A stretch of DNA of 64,000 bases from GCA-2720975 sp964467985 (GCA_964467985.1 CAYXTP010000008.1:62001-126000); one strand, 5' to 3'. Positions 43,031-52,367 are shown, numbered from the stretch's first letter. The notes: generated by a model from the letters alone, not told the origin. Translations and numbers: made by a program.

Positions 43031-44380
43031 ATGAAGCGCCTCGCTGAACGACTCGTCGGCAGTCGATTTGTCCGGGACTCCGCGACCCTGCAGGTGGCCT
43101 CGATGGTCAACAGCGTTGGCGGTCTGGCTTGCGCCTTGGCCTTGGCTCACGTCTTGGGCTCCCTGCAACAGGGGGAGTTCTACCTGGCCATCGCGACCTA
43201 CTCATTCCTTTGGTTCTCCGTGAATCTCGGCTTGTATCCGGTGGCGACGAGTCAGTTGGCCGCCGCGGCCGCGCGAAACAACGACTACAAGGTGGCTTTT
43301 TGGACCGCCTACCTGGTCAAGGCCTTGCTTTGGATGGGGACGGCCTTTGCTCTCTTGGCGGCCTTGACCCTGCCCTGGATCGCTGAGCAGGTGTATGGCA
43401 GCTCGCGGGTCGGCTGGGTGGCTGCCCTGATCGCCCTCACTCCACTGCTTGAACTGCCCCGCTCCGCATGTTGTGCCGCCTTCCAAGGAACGCGCCGCAT
43501 GTTGGTTTTGGCCAAGGTGGAGAATGGTCAAGAGTGCGTGCGCGTCTTCCTAGTCATTGCCGGCGCCGCTATCACGCGCGATGCGCTGGGGCCAGCCATC
43601 GGGATGCTGCTCGCATCCTGTGTCGGGTCCATCCTGGCCGTGGACGCTTATGTCCGAGAGACCCGAGGAAGTGACAAGCCCCTGCCGAGCCTGCGAACCG
43701 TGCTCGGCCGCCTCAAGGAGGCTCCCCTTTTCTACGGACTGCGCTTGGGTCTGCGGCTGGGTGCCACCCAGAACATGCACGCTCTGGGGGTCAACATCTT
43801 GCCGACGATGGTCCTCGGTGCAGTGGGTAACACTCGCTGGGTGGCGTACATGCGCTTGGCTCAGCGCATCGTGGACGCCGTGCGCACACTCATGCAGGGC
43901 ATCAATCGAACCGCCCTACCTCATTTCAGTGCTCTGGTAGGTCTGAAGGATCTGAAGGGTTTGCGCAGGGCCTACTGGAAAGCCACCTTGGGGAGCGGGG
44001 CTCTCGTCACGACAGGTGTGCTCTTGATCGCGCCCCTGGTGCCCTACCTCGTGCAGATCTTCCCCTCGGACTTCCGTGAGCCCGTTTGGACGCTGTTTCT
44101 CATCTTGGCGCCCGGAGTCATGGTGGTCTCGTTCTCAGTGGCCAACGACACCTTCTATCTCGTGACGGACAACTTGAGGGTGGCCATTGTTCTGGGGGCG
44201 CTGCAGTTCGCCCTGCACCTGACCGCACTGGCGGTCTTGGGACACTTCTACCCGAAGCTGGGACCCGGCATCGCCCTGACCCTGTTCTTCTTCTCCAGCG
44301 TCATACACCCGCTCTACGCGTGGTTGTGGTTTCGGCGCCAGGACCCGGCCCAGGTGTCCCCTAGGGGTGCCGTCGCGTGA
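43031..44380 (+). CDS. polysaccharide/lipid-linked oligosaccharide flippase (Wzx/MATE-like)
   Basis: About 449 residues with roughly 12-14 predicted membrane helices in the MATE/MOP arrangement of Wzx-type O-antigen flippases ('DSATLQVASMVNSVGGLACALALAHVLG', 'YSFLWFSVNLGLYPVATSQLAAAA'). These proteins move undecaprenyl-linked saccharides to the outer leaflet. The ATG at 43031 follows the FkbM stop by two bases, and its own stop overlaps the HAD gene start by four bases, so FkbM, flippase and HAD form a coupled unit. No polymerase or glycosyltransferase genes are adjacent, so it is an incomplete polysaccharide cluster. Assignment as a flippase rests on topology and family resemblance. Confidence 0.75.
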   Translation: MKRLAERLVGSRFVRDSATLQVASMVNSVGGLACALALAHVLGSLQQGEFYLAIATYSFLWFSVNLGLYPVATSQLAAAAARNNDYKVAFWTAYLVKALLWMGTAFALLAALTLPWIAEQVYGSSRVGWVAALIALTPLLELPRSACCAAFQGTRRMLVLAKVENGQECVRVFLVIAGAAITRDALGPAIGMLLASCVGSILAVDAYVRETRGSDKPLPSLRTVLGRLKEAPLFYGLRLGLRLGATQNMHALGVNILPTMVLGAVGNTRWVAYMRLAQRIVDAVRTLMQGINRTALPHFSALVGLKDLKGLRRAYWKATLGSGALVTTGVLLIAPLVPYLVQIFPSDFREPVWTLFLILAPGVMVVSFSVANDTFYLVTDNLRVAIVLGALQFALHLTALAVLGHFYPKLGPGIALTLFFFSSVIHPLYAWLWFRRQDPAQVSPRGAVA

Positions 44381-45120
44381 CGGAGCCTCACCCGACTTGG
44401 ACCCCTCGAGCGCTCCTGTTCGATCTCGACGGGACGTTGTATCCACTGAGAAGCGTGCGGCGGCGCATGGCCCTCGAGCTCTTGAGGGGACTGATTTTGA
44501 GCACCCTGCGGGGCGCTCCGCAGCGCGGTCTGCGGACGATACGCCACTTGCGCGTGTTTCGATCCATGCGCGAGGAGCTGAGAGCCGTGGGGCAATCCGC
44601 TGAGTCGTTGGAAGACCTGCAATACAGCGAGCCGGCACGGGCCTTGGGAGTGGCTGCCTCCGATCTGCGCGCTACCGTGCACGAGTGGATGCACGAGCGG
44701 CCACTCAAGCATTTGGAAGCCCTGCACTGCCCTGAGCTGAGGCCCTTTCTATGCGCCGCAGGGGCAGAGGGAATGCGACTGGGCGTCTTCTCGGACTATT
44801 CCCCGGGCGCCAAGCTAGAGGCCCTAGGCATACGCGACCTCGTGGGCTTGGAGTTGGCGGCTACGGATCCGGGCATCAACGCGTTCAAGCCCCACGCTGC
44901 TGGGTTCATCCGAGCCTGCACGGAGTGGGGCGTTGCGCCCGGGGAGGTGCTCTTTGTGGGGGACAGAGAAGAATTGGACGGCGTGGGGGCCCGGGCTGCA
45001 GGCATGGGGGTCTGTATCTTGAACCCGGGGGGTACGAGCGTCCTCCAAGCGCTGTCCGACGGTCGGCCCGATTGGGTCTTGCCCGATCTGCGCAGCCTCG
45101 GCCGACACCTCGGCTGGTGA
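44377..45120 (+). CDS. HAD superfamily phosphatase
   Basis: A 247-residue haloacid dehalogenase-type hydrolase. Motif I is 'LLFDLDGTLYPLRS' with nucleophile and acid aspartates; motif II is 'VFSDYSPGAK'. Motif III lysine is in 'INAFKPHAAGF', and motif IV is 'VLFVGDREELDGVGARAAGM'. The cap is alpha-helical (C1 type, about 30-105). It likely hydrolyses a small phosphorylated metabolite, perhaps a phosphoglycolate- or nucleotide-like compound, but the substrate is not readable. The GTG start at 44377 overlaps the flippase stop (GTGA), so it is translated from the same mRNA. Confidence 0.85.
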   Translation: MTEPHPTWTPRALLFDLDGTLYPLRSVRRRMALELLRGLILSTLRGAPQRGLRTIRHLRVFRSMREELRAVGQSAESLEDLQYSEPARALGVAASDLRATVHEWMHERPLKHLEALHCPELRPFLCAAGAEGMRLGVFSDYSPGAKLEALGIRDLVGLELAATDPGINAFKPHAAGFIRACTEWGVAPGEVLFVGDREELDGVGARAAGMGVCILNPGGTSVLQALSDGRPDWVLPDLRSLGRHLGW

Positions 45121-45175
45121 GCCGGCCAGCAAGTAGTTCGCCGGAAGCCGGGCACCCGAGGTTGGCGATTGCGCT

Positions 45176-46507
45176 ATGCTCGCGGCCACTGCAACCCAGT
45201 CGATGACATCACTTTCTAATCCTCCTGCTATTCGACCCACAGCTTCCCTAGGCGCGCTGCGCCAAGTGCCCTACATGGGCGTGATCTACGTCGTGGCGGA
45301 GGCCGTCAAGCTCGGCTTTCGCAATGGGCATCCCGAGTGGTGCAATCTCGGCCAGGGACAACCGGAAGTGGGCGAGATGGAAGCCGCCCCGCCTCGCATC
45401 CTGAACTGCGAGATGGACCCCAGCGACTGCGCCTATGGCCCGCTGGAAGGAACGGATGAGTTGCGCGAGGCGGTTGCGGCCTACGCCAACCGTCTCTACA
45501 GACCCGGGCAGTCATCCCAGTACAGACCGGAAAACGTCGCCGTGGCCAGCGGCGGGCGCCTCGCTCTAACACGGCTCATGGCCGCCTTGGATGCCGGCAA
45601 GGTGGGTTACCAGTTGCCGGATTACACGGCCTATGAGGACATGCTTGCGACCCATGTGGGTCGTCTGGAGCCGGTGCCCATCTGGGGGCAGGAAAAGGAC
45701 GGATTCCTAGTCAACGCCGCCCAGGTTGAGCAGGCCGTGGACGTGCAGCAGATCAAGTCCTACCTCTTTTCGAACCCCACCAATCCCACAGGTCAAGTGC
45801 TCGCGGGGGACGCTCTGGCAGATCTTGTCAAGCTGGCCAGGGCACGGTCGCTAACGCTGATATCGGATGAGTTCTACAGTCATTTCATCTATGAAAGCCC
45901 TGGCCTTGGCTTGCCCTGCACCCCCGGTGCAGGACCGGTCAGTTGTGCGGCTCATGTGGAAGACGTGAACCGAGATCCCGTCTTGATCTTTGATGGGCTT
46001 ACCAAGAACCACCGCTACCCAGGGTGGCGGGTGGGGTGGACGCTAGGTCCGGCAGACATGATCGAAGCGATGGCGCGCACGGGTAGCGCTATCGACGGAG
46101 GCCCATCGCGCGTGGCTCAGAGGGCGGCGCTCACAGCACTGGATCCCTCCCGAGCCGACCAAGAGACACGTGCGCTGCGTGAGGTGTTCTGCGCCAAACG
46201 CAATGTCATGGTGTCTCGGCTGAAGGAAATGGGAGTGCGGTTCGCCAAGGAACCGACGAGCACCTTCTATGCCTGGGGCGACCTTTCGGGCTTGCCCGCG
46301 CCCTTCAACGATGGGACGGGCTTCTTCGAACGCGCTCTGCAGCGCAAGGTCATGACCGTTCCCGGCGAATTCTTCGACGTGGACCCACTCAAGGAGCGCC
46401 AAGGGGAATCGCCGTTCAAGCACTGGATGCGATTCTCGTTCGGACCACCCATGGACAACATGGTGATGGGGCTTGATCGCCTGCAATCCATGTTGGACGG
46501 ACGTTAA
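45176..46507 (+). CDS. pyridoxal-phosphate aminotransferase, class I/II
   Basis: The 443-residue protein has fold-type I PLP motifs: substrate-binding 'WCNLGQGQPEVGE', 'YGPLEGTDELREAVA', 'FSNPTNPTGQVLAG', 'LISDEFYSHFIYE' (Asp/Tyr contacting PLP) and the Schiff-base lysine in 'FDGLTKNHRYPGWRVGW'. An Arg for the substrate carboxylate lies in 'WMRFSFG'. It resembles aspartate/alanine-type aminotransferases, but an odd insertion ('CTPGAGPVSCAAHVEDVNRDP') precedes the active-site lysine. The amino donor and acceptor are unknown. The first ATG is at 45176, and a second in-frame ATG at 45203 (MTSLSNPP) may be the real start. It is a single gene between HAD and the M64 peptidase. Confidence 0.82.
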   Translation: MLAATATQSMTSLSNPPAIRPTASLGALRQVPYMGVIYVVAEAVKLGFRNGHPEWCNLGQGQPEVGEMEAAPPRILNCEMDPSDCAYGPLEGTDELREAVAAYANRLYRPGQSSQYRPENVAVASGGRLALTRLMAALDAGKVGYQLPDYTAYEDMLATHVGRLEPVPIWGQEKDGFLVNAAQVEQAVDVQQIKSYLFSNPTNPTGQVLAGDALADLVKLARARSLTLISDEFYSHFIYESPGLGLPCTPGAGPVSCAAHVEDVNRDPVLIFDGLTKNHRYPGWRVGWTLGPADMIEAMARTGSAIDGGPSRVAQRAALTALDPSRADQETRALREVFCAKRNVMVSRLKEMGVRFAKEPTSTFYAWGDLSGLPAPFNDGTGFFERALQRKVMTVPGEFFDVDPLKERQGESPFKHWMRFSFGPPMDNMVMGLDRLQSMLDGR

Positions 46508-46556
46508 AGCGCAGGGCGTGACACCGGCTGGGCTGTAGTTTCCCTAGGCTGGGGGC

Positions 46557-48032
46557 ATGCAGAGCCCTCTTCGACAAATAGTAAATAGGCCAGCGAACCG
46601 GTGTCTGATCATTGGGGCCTTGGGCGCCCTGACCCTGTGCCCTGCTGCCCGGGCGCTTGCAGTCCAGGATGGGCCGGATGAGGCGCAGGAGGCTTTTGAC
46701 GAGGCGGTCAAGCTGTATGACAAGGGCAAGTACCCCCTGGCTCGGCGCGCGTTTGCGAAGGTCGCCGAGCGCTATCCGGATAGTGCTGTCGCCGGGGCCG
46801 CGGAGCGTCGCACTCGCCCGAGCGGATTCCTCGGTGCCACGGATATCCTGCGTACAGGAGATTCGAGCAACCGCGTTGACGTGGTCATCATGGGCGAGGG
46901 TTACACGCTGGACAAGCAACGGAGTTTCGACAAGCTCGCCCAGGACGTGCCCAAGTTCATGCTGCGCCAGAATACGCTGGCCGAATACGCGAACTACTTC
47001 AACTTTGTGCGCGCCAACATTGTGAGTGCCGAGGATGGTGTAGACGGATTCGGGCGGGAATACGACACGGCGCTGGGGGGCAAGACTCTCTCCACCTACG
47101 CCGGTCATGTGGGCATCGAGGCAGGGCTCGTGCGCGAGATGCTTTCTGAGATCCCTGGACACGACGGGCAGGCCATCGTGTTTGTTCGATTGGGAGTATT
47201 GGGGACCGGAGGTGGGGGGATCGCGACGATCGGTGGTCAGAGCGTCAAGACCGTCGTGCACGAATTCGGGCACTCGTTCTTTGGCCTGGGTGACGAATAC
47301 GTCACAGAGACCCACAAGCGGGGCAGTGTGCGCAACGCCGTCAATGTCTCCAATACCGATGATGAGCAAGCCGTGGCTTGGGCGCATTGGATCGAGGCGG
47401 GAGTGCCGGGAATCGGGGTCTACGAGGGCGCAGCGGGCCAGGCTCGTGACGCCTGGAAACCAACACCGGGCGGCTGTGTGATGGACACGGGAGAATTCTT
47501 TTGTCTCCCGTGCAGGGAGGAAGCCGTGCTCGATATCTATCGCTTGGTGGATCCTATCGAGACCTGTGAGCCTGAAGCCCATGCCCGCTCTGCAAGTCAG
47601 TCGCTCGTCCTAGGCGAGGAGAATCTGACCTTCCGCGTGCAGGTCATGGAGCCGGCGAGCCACCGCTTGGAGGTCAAGTGGTACCTGTTGCCCGAGGCTC
47701 AGACTCCGCAGGGGCCAGTGGGACGCAGCAAGGACGGGCGCTACGGAGGACGGCGGGGCACGCGGGCGGATCGTGGGCGCCTGGCGGAGCTAGAGGAGAA
47801 GCCGCTCAGTGAAGGTGCCAAGCCCAAGCGCGGCGGTTGGCATACCCTGATCCTGAAGTCACGCGACTTGGGCCCTGGCCGTTATCGGCTCATTTGCCGA
47901 GCCAAGGACACGACCAAGGTGCGCGGCGATCGCTGGCCTTGGGTTCTCAAGGACGAGCAGGGCGTCTTGGAATCAGAGCGGGCCTGGTGGGTGGAAGTTC
48001 CCGCGCTGCCCGGAGCGTTGCCCGGGAACTAG
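46557..48032 (+). CDS. exported M64-family metallopeptidase
   Basis: A 491-residue protein with a signal peptide ('CLIIGALGALTLCPAARALA') and a short TPR-like helical segment (about 40-80, 'AFDEAVKLYDKGKYPLARRAF'). The peptidase M64 (IgA-peptidase-like) domain follows: 'NRVDVVIMGEGYT', 'NYFNFVRANIVSAEDGVD' and the zinc site 'VVHEFGHSFFGLGDEY' near residue 237. Family M64 includes Clostridium ramosum IgA protease; most members have unknown substrates. 'GCVMDTGEFFCLPCREEAV' is another typical M64 segment. About 130 more residues, beta-rich and rich in Gly/Arg, follow. The stop overlaps the convergent kinase gene by four bases. Confidence 0.83.
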   Translation: MQSPLRQIVNRPANRCLIIGALGALTLCPAARALAVQDGPDEAQEAFDEAVKLYDKGKYPLARRAFAKVAERYPDSAVAGAAERRTRPSGFLGATDILRTGDSSNRVDVVIMGEGYTLDKQRSFDKLAQDVPKFMLRQNTLAEYANYFNFVRANIVSAEDGVDGFGREYDTALGGKTLSTYAGHVGIEAGLVREMLSEIPGHDGQAIVFVRLGVLGTGGGGIATIGGQSVKTVVHEFGHSFFGLGDEYVTETHKRGSVRNAVNVSNTDDEQAVAWAHWIEAGVPGIGVYEGAAGQARDAWKPTPGGCVMDTGEFFCLPCREEAVLDIYRLVDPIETCEPEAHARSASQSLVLGEENLTFRVQVMEPASHRLEVKWYLLPEAQTPQGPVGRSKDGRYGGRRGTRADRGRLAELEEKPLSEGAKPKRGGWHTLILKSRDLGPGRYRLICRAKDTTKVRGDRWPWVLKDEQGVLESERAWWVEVPALPGALPGN

Positions 48033-50071
48033 CGATCGGACAACAAGACCTGGTGAATGACTTCACCGCGCCGATCTCCAGGCGTGAACCAAACCACTCC
48101 CATCAAGTCCCGCCCCTCAGAGTTGAGGAACTCCCGCACCCTTTCCCTGGCTTTCGGGTCACTGGGCTCTCCAAGTTCTACGGCCAGGCGTGCCTGCGCC
48201 AGCCACTCGATGGAGTCCTCATCGGTGTCTCCTGGTTGACCCGTGATCCGGATCCCGGCTTCTCGGAGTTCGCGGGCCACCTGGCCGACCTGCGGAGCGG
48301 TCGAGTCGACCCCCGCGCCGACCAGAAACAGCATGGGCTTGTCGGGGGGCAGACTCAACGCGCGCTTGATGTCCTCACGTAGGGATGCGAGGCGAGACTT
48401 GGTGGAGCGCTCTTTCCGCGTGGCGACGGGCTTTGGAGACGAGGGCGCAAGGATGCGTACCGTCCGACCCGATCCGCGCTGGGAGCCACTGTCCGAGACC
48501 GTGATCACTCCAGCGTGCGCGGAGTGGGAAGACTGTGATCGGAGGGCCATGGTTGCCCCGAGCATGGACAGGAGTCCCAGCATGACTGCCGCAACGAGCC
48601 CCGCCCGAATGACCCTGAATCCCTTTCGGCTGCCGTTCTTGCGTGATGCGAAGCGCGCTTTCCTGTGCGTGCTGAAAGGAGAAGGGGGCGGCGCGACCGA
48701 AGAGTGCGGTTGGGGCGCGGCACCGAGCCATTGGGCTCCGCCACCGGCGCCCGCGGCGCTGGACTCCCCGTTCATGGAGGGCAGGTCCGCCGGCTTGACG
48801 GTGAAGGGGTCAGCTGCAGCGAGCAGCACGTCCAGGTCCGTTGCCATTTCCAGGGCACTCTCGTAGCGGCGATCCACATCGGCCATTGAGCGGCGCACGA
48901 TCCATGCCAGCGCCTCCGGGCAAGTCTTCCGGATGGAGGATAGGCTTCCTTGGGCAGGGAAGCCGTCTTCGACCATCGAGTAGATCACGGCGCCGGCGCT
49001 GTAGAGGTCGAACTTGGCCCCGTTGACCTCATGCACCCGAACGCCCTTCATGGCGAGGCGCACAAGCTCGGGATCTCTGTAGTACTCCGTCCCGTGGGTC
49101 GTCAACGTCATGGCCGACGCGAGCGGCGTGACCAATCCCAGGTCGACCAAGTGCACGCGGTCCGAGGACACGATCAAGTTGGAGGGCTTGATGTCTTTGT
49201 GCCACAAGCCGCCGTCGTGGAATTCGTGAAGGGTGGCGAGCATGTCCCGGGCGTAACCCATGACGCGCGCCATGGCCTGGCGGTCGAGGCCCTCGTCGCC
49301 ACAGCGGGCGTGCATGCGGCGCACAACAACGTCTAGGTTTTCACCGGGAACGAACGGCATGGCGTACCAAAACGAGCTGGAAGCCAGGTGGTGGTCCAGC
49401 ACACGGCCCAAGCGGCGCGCCGCTTCAAGTGCCTTGGATTCGCGCACGATTTGGGGCACGGTCGAACCCTGTTCGAGGGTGAAAGACTTGATCACCACTT
49501 GCCCCGGATTCGTCAAGCCGGCGGAGGCCCAACGGCGGGTGGTCTCTTCAAGCGGGACGGCCAGGTACAGACGCGCACCACTGCCGCCGGCGGGAATGGT
49601 CCCGACGATGCGGTAACCCGGAAACGATTCGCTGCCAGTCGTTGAGCGGCTGGCTGCAAGCGGGTTGCGAATCAGCTCCGGGACTCGGCGTTCAAGGTCC
49701 TGGGCGAAGTTATCCAATCCCACGAGGCGTGCCGGATGACCAAAGCACAACCGATAGAGGCTCCCCGCGCCGGAGGCCAACTCCCCTTGTAGGGCTCGGC
49801 CGTAGTGGCGCATGGTCGGGATGCGCCAGATGAGGCCGTTGCACAGGGCCAGGACCCCCGTAACGCTGGCCGTGACGAACGCGGCAACTGTATGCATCAA
49901 TTCCCTGAGCTCCAGCCCAATGAAGCCGCCACCGCGCCGGAGGACACGGAATACCAGGCCAATGATCGAGACGACAACGCGCACAGCCACGATGATCAGG
50001 AGCAGCGGAAGGGCCAGGGTGACGAGGACCTTGAGTAGGACTCCTAGGGCTCCGATGCTGAAGGCGATCAT
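48029..50071 (-). CDS. membrane-anchored Ser/Thr protein kinase with atypical motifs
   Basis: A 680-residue protein. Two or three hydrophobic segments lie at about 1-45 and 58-85, and a kinase domain spans about 150-420. It has a degenerate glycine loop ('GTIPAGGSGARLYLAVP'), the ATP lysine in 'VVIKSFTLEQ', catalytic loop 'HKDIKPSNLIV' (HKD rather than HRD), metal loop 'VDLGLVTPL' (DLG rather than DFG) and 'HGTEYYRDPELVRL'. A membrane helix at about 500-520 separates it from a C-terminal extracytoplasmic domain with 'MLFLVGAGVDSTAPQVGQVARELREAGI'. The key Lys, Asp and Asn residues are present, so activity is plausible. The sigma factor gene lies 33 bases upstream on the same strand. Sigma-kinase pairing is known for planctomycete and related ECF groups, where phosphorylation may activate sigma. 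Confidence 0.8.
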   Translation of the reverse strand: MIAFSIGALGVLLKVLVTLALPLLLIIVAVRVVVSIIGLVFRVLRRGGGFIGLELRELMHTVAAFVTASVTGVLALCNGLIWRIPTMRHYGRALQGELASGAGSLYRLCFGHPARLVGLDNFAQDLERRVPELIRNPLAASRSTTGSESFPGYRIVGTIPAGGSGARLYLAVPLEETTRRWASAGLTNPGQVVIKSFTLEQGSTVPQIVRESKALEAARRLGRVLDHHLASSSFWYAMPFVPGENLDVVVRRMHARCGDEGLDRQAMARVMGYARDMLATLHEFHDGGLWHKDIKPSNLIVSSDRVHLVDLGLVTPLASAMTLTTHGTEYYRDPELVRLAMKGVRVHEVNGAKFDLYSAGAVIYSMVEDGFPAQGSLSSIRKTCPEALAWIVRRSMADVDRRYESALEMATDLDVLLAAADPFTVKPADLPSMNGESSAAGAGGGAQWLGAAPQPHSSVAPPPSPFSTHRKARFASRKNGSRKGFRVIRAGLVAAVMLGLLSMLGATMALRSQSSHSAHAGVITVSDSGSQRGSGRTVRILAPSSPKPVATRKERSTKSRLASLREDIKRALSLPPDKPMLFLVGAGVDSTAPQVGQVARELREAGIRITGQPGDTDEDSIEWLAQARLAVELGEPSDPKARERVREFLNSEGRDLMGVVWFTPGDRRGEVIHQVLLSDR

Positions 50072-50104
50072 GGTGTTGGGCTATCGTGATTCAGGGAGTA
50101 GCAA

Positions 50105-50869
50105 CTAGTGCGGATTCGAAGGCAGCTCGCTTTCAAAGCCCAAAGACACGCGGCGCTGAGCTATGCGGTGGTAGATTTCCGCCAGTGAGTCTTCGAACGA
50201 GCGATCCTCCTTTTGATTGGGATTGTCTCCGAGCCCATTTCGTTCCAACTCCTCGATTTCCTCTTCGGTGAAGCTGAAGCGCGCCACCGTTTGCCTCAGT
50301 CGCTCCTTCAAGACCTCTCTCACGCTGGCCAGTTTTCTGCTGACTGTGGGCTGGGAGGTGCCCAGGCTCTCAGCCACTTCCTTGCCGCTGCGACATTCCA
50401 GGATGCGCAGTCGAAACACCTCGAACTCCAGGAAGGGCACCTCGCGCTCCACCTCCCTCAGTGCGGCTTCGACCTTGGCGTCGAACACCTCTTGCTCGTA
50501 GATGGCACTGGGGGTTAGCCCGGCGCTGGCATGGCTGTGGGCGGCATCCAGAGACTGGGTGCGGCGCCCTTCGCCCCGCTTTTGGGCCGACCGCCGGTCC
50601 AGTTCGTCCCCGAGTGTGTAGCGCGCGATGGCCAGCAGCCAGGTGGAGAAGCGGGCGCCACGATTGGGGTCGTGGCGGTCGATCGCACCGGCCAGGGCCG
50701 CCATCGTCTCCTGTGACAGGTCCTGAACCGTCTCGCGCCCGATGCGACCCCGGCCCCAGCGGGATAGCTGGGCACCCAGAATGGGCCCAAAGGCCTCCCA
50801 GAGTTCAAACCAGGCGTCATTGTCCCGCGCCCGGAGGCGTGAGATGAACTGAGTCGTGATGTCGTTCAA
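50105..50869 (-). CDS. ECF-type RNA polymerase sigma factor
   Basis: The 254-residue sigma-70 family protein has region 2 at about 10-85 ('LSQETMAALAGAIDRHDPNRGARFSTWLLAIARYTLGDELDRR', matching the core-binding and -10-recognition helices). After a linker, region 4 lies at about 140-195 with a helix-turn-helix 'SGKEVAESLGTSQPTVSRKLASVREVL'. A 50-residue acidic tail follows ('FTEEEIEELERNG'). It is longer than minimal ECF factors (about 180), and the extra tail could be a regulatory contact. The start is the ATG at 50867-50869. Its gene is immediately upstream of the membrane kinase (33-base gap), so the kinase is the obvious candidate regulator. No anti-sigma gene is seen. Confidence 0.85.
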   Translation of the reverse strand: MNDITTQFISRLRARDNDAWFELWEAFGPILGAQLSRWGRGRIGRETVQDLSQETMAALAGAIDRHDPNRGARFSTWLLAIARYTLGDELDRRSAQKRGEGRRTQSLDAAHSHASAGLTPSAIYEQEVFDAKVEAALREVEREVPFLEFEVFRLRILECRSGKEVAESLGTSQPTVSRKLASVREVLKERLRQTVARFSFTEEEIEELERNGLGDNPNQKEDRSFEDSLAEIYHRIAQRRVSLGFESELPSNPH

Positions 50870-51095
50870 GGGGATCTGGGGTGGCAGGGCCAGGGGCAGG
50901 TGGGTTACCTACGCCAGAGGCCGTCTCTCATTCTCGCTGATTGTGGACTCCTCGCAACTCTGAGCTTGGCTGAAATGCCCAAGTTGGGAATCCCATCAAG
51001 TTCACGTACCCAGGCTTCGTCCCGGTCAGGGCCCACAGGGTGGGCTCGGGGGCGTGCGCTCATCGGGTGCGACGATTCTCATTGAAGGAGTACAG

Positions 51096-52058
51096 ATGTT
51101 TGCCCTCTGCAAGAAGTTTTTCAAGACAACCCTGATCGCTGGCCTGGGGCTGGGAGTGGTTGCTGCTGGACTCGCCGTCGTGGGTGGTCCCGAACGCAGC
51201 AAGGCCTTGATTCAAGGGGTTCACTCACGGGTGACCAATATCATCGATAGTCACATCGACGATCCGATCGCCCTGCGCAATCAGTTGCGCGAGCTGGAGC
51301 GCACCTACCCCAAGCGCATCAGCGATGTTCGTTCCGATATGGCCGAGCTTCAAAGCCAGGCCCGTCAGCTGCAACGCGAGCAGGCGATTTCCTCGCGTGT
51401 GGTCGCCTTGGCCGACGAGGATCTGGCCGTGCTGATCCCCTCCCTTGAGGAGGCGCATGCCGTGGCGCGCGCCCAGTCGGCTAAGTCCCACGGTGGATTC
51501 CGGCTCGTGAGTCTGCGCTTCCCGGACGGTGACTACACGCTCGAGCGTGCAGATGCCAAAGTGCGTCAAATCAAGAACACCCGCAGCGCTCACGCTGCGC
51601 GTGCTCAAGATGCAGTGCGCAGCCTGGACTATCTCGAGCAGCAGATGGGTCGTTTCACTGAGGTCCTGAACCAGCTCGAGACCGAGCAGGTCCAGTTCCA
51701 GGCCCAGTTGTTTGCCCTCAACCGCCAAGTGGACTCAATCCAGCGCAATGAACGCCTGATCGAGATGCTGGCCGAGCGCAAGCGCACGCTTGACGAGTGC
51801 ACCAACTACGACGTCGTCAGCCTGGACCAGGTGACTGGCAAGTTGGACCAGATCCTGACGCGCCAGGAGGCCGAGCTGGATGTTCTTGCCAGCCAATCCG
51901 AGCAGGTCGACTATGTGGACCGTGCCCGCGACGAACTGCGCCAAGAGGAGTCGGTCGAAGAAATCGGCTACAACCAGATTCCTACCCTGCCCCTGCCCGC
52001 CATCGAGGCAGCCAGCAGTGGCACAACGCAAGTGGTCAGCCCCGTCGTCCTGCGCTGA
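51096..52058 (+). CDS. membrane-anchored coiled-coil protein, unknown function
   Basis: About 320 residues. It has an N-terminal basic stretch and one hydrophobic segment ('TTLIAGLGLGVVAAGLAVVGG', about 11-31), then two long coiled-coil regions (about 60-135 and 160-275) rich in Glu, Gln, Arg and Leu heptads. They are interrupted by 'SHGGFRLVSLRFPDGDYTLERADA'. No enzymatic motif is visible. The layout is loosely like PspA or septum/envelope coiled-coil proteins, but I do not recognise the family. A clear GGAG Shine-Dalgarno (51087-51090) is six bases from the ATG at 51096, and a strong terminator follows the stop, so it is monocistronic and probably well expressed. Confidence 0.7.
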   Translation: MFALCKKFFKTTLIAGLGLGVVAAGLAVVGGPERSKALIQGVHSRVTNIIDSHIDDPIALRNQLRELERTYPKRISDVRSDMAELQSQARQLQREQAISSRVVALADEDLAVLIPSLEEAHAVARAQSAKSHGGFRLVSLRFPDGDYTLERADAKVRQIKNTRSAHAARAQDAVRSLDYLEQQMGRFTEVLNQLETEQVQFQAQLFALNRQVDSIQRNERLIEMLAERKRTLDECTNYDVVSLDQVTGKLDQILTRQEAELDVLASQSEQVDYVDRARDELRQEESVEEIGYNQIPTLPLPAIEAASSGTTQVVSPVVLR

Positions 52059-52107
52059 GTCAGCCAGAGCCTCGTGAGCTAACCCAGTAGTGGGAATCGA
52101 ATCGCCC

Positions 52108-52147
52108 GCCCGGTGTCCAGCAATGGGCGCCGGGCGGCTTCTTTTTC
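52108..52147 (+). terminator. Rho-independent terminator after the coiled-coil gene
   Basis: An 11-bp stem (52108-52118 with 52125-52135, two G-U pairs, 6-nt loop) is followed by GGCTTCTTTTT. This is a good intrinsic terminator about 50 bases past the stop codon. Confidence 0.87.
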
Positions 52148-52367
52148 CAACTGACTGGGTTCCGTGGGCCTAGCCACAATCAGCATTCCTTCCTTTGGCC
52201 TCGTCTGTGGACGTTGGAGACCACCCGTCGGCTCCCGATGCGTGAGGAGGGGGGCCTGCAGGCCGACAGCCCCTTTTCATTGAAGCTGGGGGCAATTCCC
52301 GGAACGGATGCACACCCAACCCAGTCAGTTCACGTCTCTCTGGGGGAGCGGCCTCGGCCCGGCTGGC
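52148..52367. other. remainder of the 309-base gap between the coiled-coil gene and the alkyltransferase-like gene
   Basis: The full gap is 52059-52367; its first part holds the terminator above. The rest lies between two convergent genes. I find a perfect palindrome GGCCTGCAGGCC at 52253-52264 with no T-tract, and no convincing gene or RNA. Confidence 0.4.

Noticed and set aside
52253..52264. Palindrome GGCCTGCAGGCC between convergent genes
   Set aside because: GC-rich 12-mers of this kind arise by chance in such DNA and no other signal supports it.
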